Position numbers and translations under genes: made by a program. This document shows positions 1-11,764 of a stretch of 64,000 nucleotides of DNA, in pieces. The notes beneath the pieces were generated by a model. It saw only the letters and a program-made list of their open reading frames with translations. It was not told where the DNA came from and did no database searches. Within the stretch, counting starts at the first letter, position 1. The number at the start of each line of letters is the position of its first letter. Source of the DNA: Deroplatys truncata. Lineage: Eukaryota; Arthropoda; Insecta; Mantodea; Mantidae. The DNA lies in NCBI GenBank assembly GCA_030765065.1, contig CM060980.1:59132364-59196363 (forward strand). The letters run 5' to 3'.

Positions 1-204
1 ATTTTTAAATACAGCTTTTTTAACTTGGCCCGGATTTTGAAATTAAATGTCAGTGAAATTCACTCGCAATAATGTCTTGCTATACTGTGTGAGCGGTACA
101 TTTTTAACTGTTTCATTTACAATTTCTATTGCCTTATTGGGGCTTTGACTTGAGAAATAACTTGTTGAACCCTACGGTCTTTAAAAGTAGAGTTTTATTC
201 ATGC

Positions 205-365
205 TTAACATGGCGCACACTCATGCACTCTCTAATGCATACTTCCAGGATCTACGGAGAGTAGAAAACGATTCTAATTAAGTAATACTTTCCGCGCCCT
301 AGCCGGGAATCGAACCAGGGATTTTCGAGTTAAGAAGCCAATTGGACGTCTCATGGCGTGAGTGT
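205..365 (-). repeat. tRNA-derived SINE, family S3
   Basis: Read on the minus strand it carries a B-box-like GGTTCGATTCCC, then a body shared with the copies at 5095, 27318 and 44222: a GGAAGT-like block, a TCCTGGAAGT-like block, GTGAGTGTG-like sequence and an AATAAA-like end. The A box is poorly kept. It is a degenerate SINE, not a tRNA gene. Confidence 0.6.
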
Positions 366-479
366 AGCGAGCCTATAGTGCCAAATGGCTCTGGCTCCGC
401 AACACGGGGCAGTTGACGAAACAGGACAACAGGTGTGTGGCAATTAGCGACCTGTGACGTTGCAACATGACACCATTTG

Positions 480-1480
480 GACGACTTTACACGGGAAATA
501 ATCATCGGGAAACTGGAAGAGCGAAGTGTGACGAGTGTTGTTCAGGAGTTTGTAATTGCTCACAGCATTGTTTCACGTGCATGGGGAACCTTCCAAACCA
601 CAGGTACTGCTGTCCCAAGGAGATGTGGTGGTCGGCCAGCTCAACTATAGCAGCAGATGGCCGCCACATTGTGCAAAAGGCAAGAAGAGATCCACGCCAA
701 ACAGCGGGTGCAATTGCAACCACATTTAACAGCACAGCTAGGCACGCAATCTCACGATACACAGTGGCACGGCGATTACACAGAGGTGGTCTCTTTGCCC
801 GACGGCCAGTACGTTGTGTTCCATTGACATCCACACATCGGCGTCACCGTTTGCGATGGTCCCAAGAGCATCAAAATTGCACCAACGAGGAATGGGGTCG
901 CGTGCTCTTCTCGGATGGGAGCAGATAGCTTAGGTAGTGATTCTCGACGCACCCTCATCTGGTTAGAGGTGGGAACACGTAATGAACCCAGGAATATCCT
1001 TGAACATGATCGTTTTGGTGGTCCGGGTGTTATGGTTTGGGGAGGCATAATATTGCATGGGCGCACCGACCTCCAAATCTTTGGACACGGTATGCTCACT
1101 GGTCAACGTTATTGTGATACTGTACTTCTTCCCCATGTGCGTCTTTTCAGGGTGCAGTCCGCCCTGACTTCATTTTTATGGATGACAATGCGCGACCGCA
1201 TCGAACGATGGAGGATGTCTTGGAATGAGAGAATATTCGGCGAATGGACCGGCATGCTCGTGTCCCCGATTTAAATCCCATCGAACACGTGTAGAATGCC
1301 TTGGGGGGACGAATTGCAGTACATCCACATGCACCAACGACCACCCAACAGTTGTCAACAGCGCTGGTGGAGAAATAGAACGCCCTACAACAAGAACTGC
1401 TTACCAACCTTGTGGCCAGCATGGGAGTACGATGCAGAGAATGCATTGCTGTCCGTGGTGATCATACACCCTTTTATGCA
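480..1480 (+). pseudogene. Tc1-like transposase pseudogene (frameshifted)
   Basis: A cut-and-paste DNA transposase of the Tc1/mariner superfamily is readable in three frames. The order is a helix-turn-helix part (SVTSVVQEFVIAHSIVSRAW, about 519-580), a second DNA-binding part (ARRDPRQTAGAIATTFN, about 680-730), the first catalytic Asp in LFSDGSR (about 906), the VMVWGGI block (about 1030), the second Asp in MDDNARPHR (about 1178) and the third acidic residue in DLNPIEH (about 1267). The start of the catalytic block reads SDGSR, whereas SDESR is usual in relatives. At least two frameshifts (near 640 and 1150) and in-frame stops near the C-terminus show it is dead. I could not find terminal inverted repeats. 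The family call is firm; the ends are approximate. Confidence 0.88.
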
Positions 1481-1550
1481 CTATGTATCTGTTTCTGAAA
1501 ATCTAGAGAGCCATTATATGTCGTATTGACTTTATGGCTTATGGTCTATG

Positions 1551-2040
1551 AATAAAAGTGACATTTCTGTTCGTCTGATTGCATATTTCATTTTGTTGCC
1601 TACTGTAGCATAGCGTAGAAGTTCTCTCTATGTATGATTCAAGTTTCATCGAGCTATGTTACTTGGCAGTGTCACAGCATGCGAAGATTACTTTCGTCCT
1701 TAGGTTTTGCACACCAGTGTGGTTTGCTGCACCGTGAGGTTGGAAGGTTTTACAGGACAGAGAGAGAAACAAAAAGAATCGAGCGAAACGAATACATATT
1801 TTTATTTCAGATAATGGAACAAATTAAAAAAAAATTGCGTTGTGCATAGGCGCGGCTTTTGTATGTTTAGAGCCTAAAATATAATATTTTAGCATACGCA
1901 AACGGTAAAAATTTCAATTCTAATTCACGATAAAGCAATTAATCAAATTTAGTTCATTCCTGCAAACCGAACCTTCTCTATTTTTTCCTCTCTTCCGCTT
2001 TGTAACACATGAAACATATGTATTAATACTTTATATCCGA
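1551..2040. other. Unassigned AT-rich DNA
   Basis: No gene or repeat is recognised here. The longest open frame (1634-1849) has no recognisable motif. Confidence 0.4.
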
Positions 2041-2183
2041 GGTGGCGAAAACGTGACTCGCGAGTCATTTTGACCTAGGCGCCGTTCCCTCTCTACAACT
2101 TCCCTTTGATTTTCACATGCTGCTGAGTGATGCAGTCGTGTTGCACATTTTGTGACTCGCGGAAAGAAGTCGTTTTCGCCACC
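2041..2183. mobile_element. Short foldback MITE-like element
   Basis: A perfect 13-bp inverted repeat bounds the element: GGTGGCGAAAACG at 2041-2053 and CGTTTTCGCCACC at 2171-2183. Inside each end is a second shared block, TGACTCGCG. At the left it extends to the perfect 14-bp palindrome TGACTCGCGAGTCA (2054-2067). At 143 bp with no coding capacity this fits a miniature inverted-repeat transposon, possibly hAT-derived. No clear target duplication is visible because an LTR1 begins at 2185. Confidence 0.55.
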
Positions 2184-2184
2184 C

Positions 2185-3082
2185 TGAGAAAGTTTATTGT
2201 CTGCCTCATTGTTGGAAAGCCAATTTGAAGTAGGTTGTATTGAAGGAGGAGTTGTATTGTATTTCGACTTTTGGGGAGCCGAACTTGAAGTAGTTGCAAC
2301 CGCACGTATAGTAGAAAGTTTCCGGTAGCTTTCGCCCCAAGTTTAAAAATATTAACTTTGTAATTTGAACTGTTTCTCTAAATATCATATATTTATGTTT
2401 GCTTCAGCTGCGTCAGTATTCATTTGTAGAGACATTACTTTCTTATCAGGCGTGGTGGGGCTGAAGAATGTAGACTTACACAGATTAAAACTTTTACTTC
2501 ACTCCTTTTATTAATTCTTGACACGAATAATTACTTGCACTTTTTAATACGTAAACTATTTTTGTCACACACTGAATACGTATTAAACTTCTCGAGCACG
2601 CGTCTCGCGTCCGGTTAGGAATGCTGTCTGCTAGCAACTGACTTCTGAATTTGTACAATTTGCTCCATTTCAGTTTCTGATTGGCTAATCCTACTCCAAT
2701 ACAATACTTTTATTTAAATTAAGCTTTTACCTGGTTGTTGATTGGCTATTTATAAACTGTCTTAAAATTACATTATTGTTGTTCCAAGAATTACTAGTAG
2801 CATTATTAAACTTACTAATTCATTATTGCCTCAAGGTTACCTCATTGTTACCTCATTGTTAGCAATTTTTGTCCTATTTTCTCACAGCTTCTACATTATT
2901 AAATTACGTAATACATTCACATAACATTATTGAACATGTACTTAATAGTATAAACTTATACAATGACTGTTACATACCTTTTATACGTTATTTATACACA
3001 TGTTGCTTTAAGACGGGCTGTTATTATATTTTACATTATATAATTTGACTGAAATCATTTAAGTGTTAAAAGTACTGCCTCA
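2185..3082 (+). mobile_element. Solo LTR, family LTR1 (copy 1)
   Basis: Starts TGAGAAAG and ends ACTGCCTCA. The flanks are ACCC (2181-2184) and ATCC (3083-3086), a target duplication with one change. Internal blocks shared with the other copies include GGGGAGCCGAACTTGAAGTAG (2274-2294), a GCTGCGTCAGTATT block (about 2408), GATTGGCTAATCC and GATTGGCTATTTATAAAC (promoter-like), and CACAGCTTCTACATTATTAA. At 898 bp it is the most diverged of the six. No internal retroviral-type genes flank it. The transcriptional orientation of the family is unresolved, so the strand is only relative. Confidence 0.8.
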
Positions 3083-3930
3083 ATCCTTGTTTTATATCAT
3101 CTGGAATCTTCTTCGCACCAGTTGAAATCGCCAGTGCTTGGAATGCATTTCTTCACAAGCAGGATTCTTTCCAACGTTTAATTTTAGGTTTTAGACTAAA
3201 TTAAGAATTGGTACTACCAAAAGGGAAATCTATTTTGTGTTGAAAGGGCCTTCACTTCTGGAGTTCCACCCTTCTATGTTCTTTAATCCCTTGTGTGGTG
3301 CTTTTAAACTCCCGGTTGCTCTCGGGGGAAGCCTCGGCCGACGATGCTATGGAAGTTGTAGCCGCGTCTTATTCTCGAGAATAATCTTTAGACAGCAATA
3401 CCTTAGGACTTTTCCGTTATTTTAGGCGATTGTTTCTGAGTTTTCAGTTTCATTTCCATGGTACTGCATCGCCAGGTTATGTAATACCTATAGTTGTAGA
3501 TAGCTATGTTTTGTTTGTTGTTTTCTTTATTTTTATTTCATGTTTGAGAGGGTGTTAAACTTTTGGAATATTTCAAATCACACCATTTTAGAATAATGTA
3601 CCTTTGGACTATTTTAGTGTTAATGTACTTCTCTTAATACTGTTAGTCAAAAGCCTATTACTGAATTAATAGTTTGAATTATGGAACTCCCCTGTCTCTT
3701 ACGTCATTTTATCATCCTCCTTTGGTCTGGAATTTCGTCACATGTTCCAAACTACTGCGAAAAATGGGACTGTAAACTGAGAATTTATAAGCGAATATAA
3801 ACTCATTATTGAATAGGAGAATTTTTATCTGTATTGTTGTTTCTGCCTAAACTTAATGGATTAAGAATAGAATTAGACACACGGAGAAGGACTCTAGCTA
3901 CTATAGCTCAGAACCGCATATAGGTCATAG
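3083..3930. other. Unassigned DNA
   Basis: No gene or repeat recognised. An open frame at 3237-3425 shows no motif. Confidence 0.35.
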
Positions 3931-3934
3931 TAGG

Positions 3935-4425
3935 TCATTTACACTTCCAATATGGCCCTGGTATAAGGGGAGACCCGAAGCCGACCTGATACGTACGACG
4001 ATGCGCGCTACAATGATTGGTCCCTAACATTTCCAGATAGACACCATTCCTGACGCCGGCGATTCTGCCTTAGCCATCTTCAACCTGGAATGAAAACATT
4101 CACTTCCAGGATGCGGCCCCAGTCGCCAGCCAAGCGCCAGGGAGAAATCTTTACACAATGCAAATGCCACCGTCTTGCCGCAGCACTTCAATCACCGTCG
4201 CCTGATCTTACAATTCTGAAACATATGAGATAAAAGAAAGAGATGAAAGGAAATAATGCACAGAAAATCTGGTAGAAGGGGGAATCATTCCAGAATTTGC
4301 CTACCGACCTGGGCAAACCACGAAAAAACCCACGTGATCAAAGTGGCCGACCCGACGGAAGTCGAACCCGGGACCTCCCAAATGCGATCCTCACATGCTA
4401 CCAAGGAGCCATCTCCTTTAGTTTA
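3935..4425 (-). repeat. Long tRNA-derived SINE, family E
   Basis: On the minus strand the order is a tRNA-like head (GGGAGGTCCCGGGTTCGA, B box near 4360), a diagnostic GGGTTTTTTCGTGGTTT block (about 4320), and then a long 3' part with GTTTCAGAATTGTAAGATCAG, ATCTGGAAATGTTAGGGACC and CTTCGGGTCTCCCC. The same order recurs in the copy split across 10475-12165 and in the copy at 32305-32775. About 490 bp, unusually long for a tRNA SINE. Confidence 0.7.
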
Positions 4426-5090
4426 AACATATACTACTTCTAATGTAAAAGTTTCATTTATCTACCAGTCGTCTTACACAAGGTATGAAACCCAGTACTG
4501 AAGCTATTAAGGACACCTGTAGTCCACAATTATTCAAAGGACTGTAGTGTGAAAAGTTAACAACCCATGGGTCACTTTTGAACTGTAAAGGAACTCCCCA
4601 CATTATTAAAATCGAACTCTTCTACTACAAAGCCTTTCACCGGAAGCCCTTCCACATATACGGTACTCGTTGACGCAGTTAGTGTGTATGCCCTAAGCGC
4701 CTTGGATCAACATACATATCATCCAGCCGCAAACCCACAGCTACTTTGCATTTTACATCCTAGCTACGTTATTGTAACGCTTATGTCGTATATTTTTTTG
4801 CCTTTTCCCCCGCTTATCACCAGAGTACTATGGCGAAGAATTACGGATACCATAGCCCTCTGTTACTCCCGGTTATCGCTGGGGAATAGGAGAGAATCGA
4901 GTCAGGTCGCCTGCTGTGCTACAAAATATGGACAGGTTCGCCTGAGTGCATGGGTCCGGAGGAGAAAATGTTTGAATCTATCTTAGTGACAGAAGAAGTG
5001 ACCATCAGATCTCAATAGTTTTTTTTTTAGTTCCATTTAAACCCAGCCTTTCCTTTGGAGCATGTTAACTATTATTTGCATGCCATCAGA
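4426..5090. other. Unassigned DNA
   Basis: A 100-codon open frame (4684-4986, plus) has no recognisable domain. Nothing else is supported. Confidence 0.35.
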
Positions 5091-5094
5091 TTTC

Positions 5095-5255
5095 TGGTAA
5101 ACTTTGGGTTTTATTCATTAGATAACACACACATATTCACACTTCCAGACTCTGGACAGGATAGGGAATAATCTTGGCTAGGGAAAAATTCCCACGCCAG
5201 CTGGAATCGAACCCCGAACCCCTTCGCAACCGACTAAGCTGTGAGGCGAATCGTC
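5095..5255 (-). repeat. tRNA-derived SINE, family S3
   Basis: Minus strand: B box GGGGTTCGATTCC, GGGAATTTTTCC, TTCCCTATCCTGTCC, GTCTGGAAGTGTGAA and ATGAATAAAA in that order. This is the best-kept S3 copy in the window. Confidence 0.7.
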
Positions 5256-5584
5256 TCAATAGTGTTTCTCCCCTGAATCTCAGGATTTTTACAAAAAAAG
5301 CTATTCTGGACGTTTACATAGATTCCCAGTATTGTATTCTGGCCGATAAAATTCTAAAGAATTTATGTATTTTTTTCCTTCTTCCAGCTAGAGGAGAACA
5401 ATTTTGAGCAAAACACATTAAGAATCTTTTTGTTTTTAACATATCCTCTATAACAACTAATATCACGGCTTTGACTTTGAGCAAGTGCTCTTCGGCAATA
5501 TTACTCTCTCGTTTGCGGTTTGTGTTTTCTGTTAGTTTGGGTTTCTTTTTATAGTAGCTTAGTTTTTTTCTTTGTAACATGAAT

Positions 5585-5680
5585 CATACACCGCGCATTT
5601 ACATTCATACTTCCAGACTTCACACATACTCCAACCGAGATTCGAACCCTATAATTAATCGTCATCAGCACAATTTTGAT
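5585..5680 (-). repeat. Truncated SINE, family S3
   Basis: Minus strand GGGTTCGAATCTCGG followed by AAGTCTGGAAGTATGAATG. The middle of the S3 body is missing. Confidence 0.45.
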
Positions 5681-7102
5681 GCTATAGCAGTGAGCAACTT
5701 GCATACATTTCACTTTGGATTATTTTCTTTCACGCAGTGTAGGTACAGAAACTTCACATACGTTGTTCAAGTCCTTGTGTTTAACTTTTGTTACCTTTAT
5801 AAACGTTCGTTACCTTCATGATATAGATTCCGTAGAAAAAATCTCAATTTCGAGGTAAAAGGGAAAAGTTACTTTTTACAGGACAGAAAAAATCAGCAGT
5901 ACAACGAAATATGAATTTAAGTTCAGGGTCTGAATTTGCAACTTAACTCTACAACGTTTTTAGATTATATGGTATTCATATAACGAATGTTATGTATGCT
6001 CAAAAGTTTACTCTTATTCTGTTTCACCTTGAACCACTAAATGTACCGTGACTTGCTAATCTTTTGTGATGGATTAAGAATACGAACGGTTGTGAATGAT
6101 GCAAAGAAGGATTCCAAATCCTTCCAAATTCAAATCTGCATAAAAGCCACACGTGAATGATGCTACTGAGCATACCAAAACTGGCAAGGAAGACAGGTAT
6201 TTGGAAGCCTGTCGTTTGTTCACCATTTTAACAAATATCACTGGAAACATTCCATTACAATTTAAACAGTGTCATTGAGCATTCATTACCATCGTTTAAT
6301 GTTTCAACATGCTTTATTGCTTTTAACATATAACCTTTAATGTAATACCTATTTTCATGTAACGAAATAAATGCGTTGGAAAATAAATAAAACACACATT
6401 TTCTCATTTAACAGGATTATTAGGCATATGAAAAATATAATTTAGAACTTGTATTGTTCCTTAAACATTCCTTAATGAGTGTAACAAATATAGCTACTTT
6501 TGGCCCCTATTTCTTTTCTTAATTCCCCACTTATCTGTAAAGACACAACAAAGTTACGATGCCAGCTCAGAGGTCTAATATCAGCTCAAAAACTAGCGGA
6601 AAGTTAAAACAAAATGTGCCAAAGCCGTCCATCTTTCACTGCGATAAAAACAGACAATTTACAGCAGAAGTGGGCAGAAGTAAGCTCTGCGCCGACAACA
6701 CAACACAACGCAACCCTCCCAAGAAACACAGAAGTGCGACATTCCTACGGGGATGGGGTTACGTTTGTAGAGCTCCTGTACTGACGGTTGCAGCAGCTTA
6801 GTGGACTATTATATTGTGTTTAAGTTCGCTTTCTACATTTTTGAAACGTTTTCCACTCTCTTATAATGGTTCTTCGAGATAAATCAATATTATTACAATT
6901 GGGAAATTATTATGTCAAGTTTCACAACTTTTGTCAGACATAGTTTCAGAAACTTACCCTCTTGAAAAGGTATAGGGACCGATCGATCTACCAAAAGTAT
7001 GTAACTAGCAAATTAAGTTTTGCATTTACAGCCATCAATTTTCGAGGCTTTCTGTACAATGAATCTGTGCAGTTAACTCCTGCAATAGTCTCGCACGTTA
7101 AA

Positions 7103-7105
<3 letters not shown>
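5681..7105. other. Unassigned AT-rich DNA
   Basis: No repeat or gene is recognised. An 80-codon open frame at 6559-6801 (plus) is lysine- and arginine-rich with no known motif, and I would not call it a gene. Confidence 0.35.
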
Positions 7106-7146
<41 letters not shown>

Positions 7147-7151
7147 AATAA
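7104..7151. repeat. (TAA)n microsatellite
   Basis: About fifteen TAA/AAT units with one TAC interruption. Confidence 0.95.
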
Positions 7152-7479
7152 ACTAGAATTACTTTTCCGTGCAACACATACCTTTAAATTCACCTTATGA
7201 AGAATGACATTTAACGTAGTGTCTTTGGATCTTGCCTCTAAATACGTCACGTAATGTTTTGAGCACATTAAACATTTCATGTTCTCTCCTTCCGCACAAT
7301 TAAATAAATAAATAAAATCTGCAACACTCCATCCCGGCACCTTGGTACCTAACCGGGACGTATATTAGAAATGTTTCAGTTTATTAATTACAATAACACC
7401 TACATGATTTGTTACAGATAATTGACCATAACAATTAAAAAGAAAGAAAATAGAGTGCTCCTTTTGTACATTTTTTTTT

Positions 7480-7960
7480 CTGCAAAGGTTCTACCCGGGC
7501 AAGAGCCAAAGCCCAAGCCCCCCCCCCTAACAACCCAGGGTTAGCGCCATCCGATCGGCTCCAACCGTAGGTGTTTCCCATGAGGCCAATGTCTTGTTTC
7601 ATAATAAGGCACCCCCGCTTTCGCGGGATTGGAAGTGGATACACCTAAATAGGGTGACAGCTCGGTAGGGCCGACAGCAATCTAGCATGCCACTCATGGT
7701 TGGTACTGGAGAACATCGAGGCGTCTCACAACTCCGCTTGGGCGGAAAAACCAGCCAGATGCACCCAATAACTCATGGATATCCGGAACCACTGGCCCGC
7801 CGAGTCCAACCCAATCCGAACAACTTCCTATCGGAAGGGGCTCGAATGGTTGGCCCAGCGTACTTCTAGTAACGGCAGAAGTACCACGAGTGCTAGGGTT
7901 TCGCATCGCTTGCACCACGGCTGCTGAAAGTAGCAAACTATCTCATCCTCCCATTCTGCA
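7480..7960. other. GC-rich patch of unknown origin
   Basis: Clearly more GC-rich than its surroundings, with C runs near 7520 and short inverted pieces such as CCCCCGCTTTCGCGGG (near 7615). It may be an old SINE or LINE piece or a retroposed transcript. No open frame beyond 80 codons and no recognised motif. Confidence 0.3.
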
Positions 7961-8306
7961 AGAAATTTCCGTTCCCCGAAAACGATGGTTTAGTAGACAA
8001 TGCCATCATGAACTCCGCCACCGAAATGTTTGCTTCCAACCACTTTCTCGCCCTTACAGTCGTGTTACGTTGTGACTACATTCCAAGTCGCGACACAAGC
8101 TTTGCCCACTACAAATGGCACTATATAGACTATTTCTTGAGCCAGTAGTGACAATGTCTATCGATCTTTAAGAGAAAACGGTACTACGCATAGGTCATTG
8201 ATTTCTGAAATCTTTTAGGATTATGGGCATAATGTCCTTGTTAACGACCGGGAGAGCTTTAATTTACAATATAACGTGAATAATCGGAGTAAAGGAATAT
8301 AGTTTT

Positions 8307-9123
8307 ACTTTCTGTGCTACACATAGTAAGTACGGGGAGTACTGTATTCCACCAAAAGTTCGAAACCGAGATTTTACCGGAAGTACGTTTTGAGGCCCCT
8401 GAATAAAAACAAACGCATATTTAGAAAGGTCCATGTATGTATTTGTGCGTGTCTGTATCTGTGAACACATAACTCATAAGGAAAAGTCGGATAAATACCA
8501 GATTTGGTGTTTAGGTTCAGTACCTTCCAAAGATGCGACACGAAGATTTTTTAAGAAATTGCTCGCATTCCCAACTACCCTTTACATGGAATATTTTTCA
8601 AACATTTTGATTTTCTAAAAAAGGCTCTAACGATTTTGATTAAAATACCATATATTAAAGATATTTACATGAAAAATAAAATCCATATCTTGAATTTTCT
8701 GTAAGTAGCCTGTGAAGGCCTGTTCATTCCGAAGAATTTTTGTATAATCTTGAATAACTGGTAAACGTTAAGCGATAAATAAAAAGTACTAAACAAAAAA
8801 GACAGTTTATTTCAAATAGGTTTTTTTTTTGTGGCATCAGTCACTTCTGAGATATCTTTTATTAAAGTTTGGAATGCTTCATTACTTCTAGTTGCTTATA
8901 GAAATTAGATGGAAACAGTATGTAATTTTAAGGCCAGCATATGGCGTTCAGTTCTTAAATATTTGACTGTCGCTATTCCCTTTGTATCTATAACTAAATG
9001 TGTAATGTAGCTATTTCTGCAAAGGTTTATTTGGATTAAACTGTAGTAGATAGAAAAATAAGCTTTATAGGAATAGTTTGTAATCCCATTAATAAATAGA
9101 GGGTAGAGAAAGTCATGTGAATG
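8307..9123 (+). mobile_element. Family B element, copy B1a
   Basis: Begins ACTTTCTGTGCTACACATAG (consensus left end ACTTTCTCTAC) and keeps the conserved order: GTATTCCACC, ACCGGAAGTACG, GTATTTGTGCGTGTCTG, GTTTAGGTTCAGTACCTTCC, CCTTTACATGGAA, ATTTGACTGTCGC and a right-hand GGTAGAGAAAGTCATGTG. It is joined directly to a second copy. Confidence 0.85.
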
Positions 9124-9844
9124 TTTTTAGACAAATGTCCCTGCGCGTGTGTGTGTGAGCAGCATAATTCAAAAACGAAAAGTCCTATATATACCAAACT
9201 TGGTATTTAAATTCAGTATCTTCCAAGGATGTGATACTAAGATTTTTAAGAAATCCCCACACCACAACCTAATTATTTTCTAAAAAGTGACACTAATGAT
9301 TTTGATTAAAATACCATTATTAAAGATATTTACATGAAAATAAAATGTATATCGTGAATTTTCTTGGAATAGCCTGCGAAGCTCCCTTCATTCGGGAGAA
9401 ATTTTGTATAATCTTGTGTAACTCGTAAATATTAAGCGATAAAAGAAAACGTACTACACAAAAAATGTACATTTCTTTAAAACATACAATTTATTACAAA
9501 TAACTTTATTGTGACATCAGCCATTTCCGAAATATTCATTATTAGTGGTTCGAATTGTTCAATACTTGGTCATTCTTTTAAAATTCCTGTGAACATGCAG
9601 TTGTTTCTTGAGATGTGATGGAAACATATGGAATTTTAAGACCAGCATATAGGGAGCAGTTCTTAAACATTTGACTATCATTATTTACTTTGTTTCTATA
9701 ACTAATTGTGTAATGTAGCTATTTCCGCAAATGTTTATTTGGATTAAAATGAAGTAGATAGGTAACAAACTTTCGTAAGAATAATTTGTATACGACCAGC
9801 TATAGAGGGTAGAGAAGGTCATGTAAATGTAACATATTATTTTT
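9124..9844 (+). mobile_element. Family B element, copy B1b (left end missing)
   Basis: Starts inside the element just before its (TG)n stretch (GCGCGTGTGTGTGTGAGCAG) and runs to GGTAGAGAAGGTCATGT then AACATATTATTTTT. About 110 bp of the left end is absent at the junction with B1a, so the pair is a head-to-tail dimer. Confidence 0.8.
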
Positions 9845-9873
9845 AGCGTCCATAAATAAAAAAACTGTTAATT

Positions 9874-10110
9874 TCTTGTAGACATGTAATATAATCATAT
9901 TTGATGGTTGAATTTTAACATTTAAATCTTACCGTCTTTACTTCCCCTTATTTGTTAACATTTACTTACAATTTAATTCACGCAGCATTTAAATATGTTC
10001 GTAACACTTTCAGCGCAAGCAGCCATCTCACCTGGTGTGATTTCGTCTCGTATTTTCAACTTCTTCCTCGTTGTGCAAAGATGCACTATCGCACTTGTAT
10101 CGCAATATTT
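9874..10110 (+). repeat. Repeat D, copy 1
   Basis: Matches 52408-52835 through TAATCATATTTGATGGTTGAA, AAATCTTACCGTCTTTACTTCC and CTTCTTCCTCGTTGTGCA-like blocks. The element class is unknown. Confidence 0.55.
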
Positions 10111-10474
10111 CTTCACCTTGCTATAAGCAAAGTTTCTTTGTCTCGCTCTTGAGGAGCATCGGCTCAATACTGAACTGACACTTGCATATCAATCCTATCA
10201 TGCTATCCCACTTATGGATAACTGGGGATAATAGAGTATGATAACTGAAATGAAGTTCACAGTAAAAGTGACAACAACGCATTTTTCAGAACCTGAAATG
10301 TAACGTGAACTGTGGTTTTTAGCGCGCCGAGTGTCAACCAAGGTAGTGTTCTTATGGGTCTGTTTGTGAGACATCAAAATACTTAAGTATGGAGTGGGGT
10401 AGGGTAGGGGGATTTAATCCTGCGCTTCCAGAAGGCATAAAAATTAACAAATTGAATAAAAAATTACCGGCGAC

Positions 10475-10665
10475 AAATACCGAGTGGGATGGCTCAGGCG
10501 GTTACGTTTTTGGCCTGCATTCGGGAGGTCGCGGAATCGATTTGCGGCGACCGCGCACTCTGGCCGTGGGTTTTTCGTGGTTTCCCCTAGCGAGGCAAAT
10601 GCTGGGGTGATTCATCTTCTACCACGACTCTCCTTCCTCTCATTTCCTGTACCCATTATCTTCCT
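10475..10665 (+). repeat. SINE family E, 5' half (split copy)
   Basis: tRNA-like head with A box TGGCTCAGGCGG (about 10490) and GCATTCGGGAGGTC, then the diagnostic GGGTTTTTCGTGGTTTCC block and a pyrimidine-rich stretch ending TTCCT. The body resumes at 11765. Confidence 0.65.
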
Positions 10666-11764
10666 TGTATAGCGTTTTGGGCGCTACTTTGTTGTGTTAC
10701 TCTTACCTCGCCGTCGTTCTCGTCTCTGTGTCGTTGTAGGGTGACGTCTTCAGGACTCGAGATCGACGATATCAGTCAGGAAGCACTTATCGACGTCACA
10801 TCTCAGGGTCAACTGTCGGCGAATCGGTCTGAAGTTCCCTAATGTTATTGTCAGGGTAGGATTGTGGGAGGGGTGACACTAGGATATTATTCTTAAAGAA
10901 AACGTTTTCACTTCCTCACTAAAACGCGTATTCCTGCCAGAAAACCTGCAACAGTCTTGTTCTTTTTCTACCCCTTACGGTTCTTATATAAGAATATTTT
11001 CACCCTTTGCTACGGCTAATTATTTATTATTTAAGGCGCTCTATTACCGTTCTTTTGTTTCCTGCGAATTTGAATTCATTACTTGCAGTGTGTTAAGTTA
11101 TTTATTATCTTGGATAAAATAATTTCAACGACAATCTAACACTCTATTCCACACGCATTACTTTATGATTGCATTGTGGTGCGGCAATTCGTAAATTTTG
11201 GAACTTTTATCCTTTTTTTTTGTTTTGTTTATTTTTGACTCAACGTGATGTGTGTTTCCTTACCGGAGAATCATGGTAGACTGCCCCAAAACCACGTTCG
11301 CATTCACATATATCAACGACTGCTCTCCTCCAAATTTTATACATGTCACTGCGTCTTCCTATGTTTTCATTGGTTCTCGCACTTATTCTCTGCGTTTATT
11401 GGTTCCCTGGATAAAAATTCAAAGCTTAACTGTAAGAAAATTCCGTTGCCTCATAGCGTCTGTTTACTTTAAAACTTGCCTCATACCCCCCAAAGTACAA
11501 AAGAAGGTTTCGATTTTTATGGTCTCACGCTCGGAAAACATAAGGGACAGTCTAAAACGAAGCTACTCTTATTCTTGCCTAAATCTTGCAGCTTTTCTTA
11601 TGTAATTACGCGTTTATTTATTTAACAATATTATTGAAACTTAAAACATATTTACAGCTTTCGATTGATACAATTTTTAATCCTATGGATTTAAAATTGT
11701 GGAAATTTATCGAATTGAATGTTAATTAATTATTCATAATTTCTAAAATATAATTATTATAGAG
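10666..11764 (+). mobile_element. 1.1-kb LTR-like insertion splitting a SINE
   Basis: The segment interrupts the family E SINE and is flanked by TTCCT on both sides (10661-10665 and 11765-11769), a 5-bp duplication. It opens TGTATAGCG and then has GGGCGCTACTTTG, close to the sequence seen near the left end of LTR1. Further in come CAGGGTAGGATTGTG, two ATTGG boxes (about 11370 and 11400) and a GATAAAAATT. These suggest a solo LTR of another family. Against this, the right end reads TATAGAG, not CA, so either that end is mutated or the boundary is wrong. No coding region is recognised. Confidence 0.4.

Noticed and set aside
6559..6801. 80-codon open frame, basic, as a possible gene
   Set aside because: No motif, no splice context or neighbouring exon, and the length is unremarkable for this much sequence.
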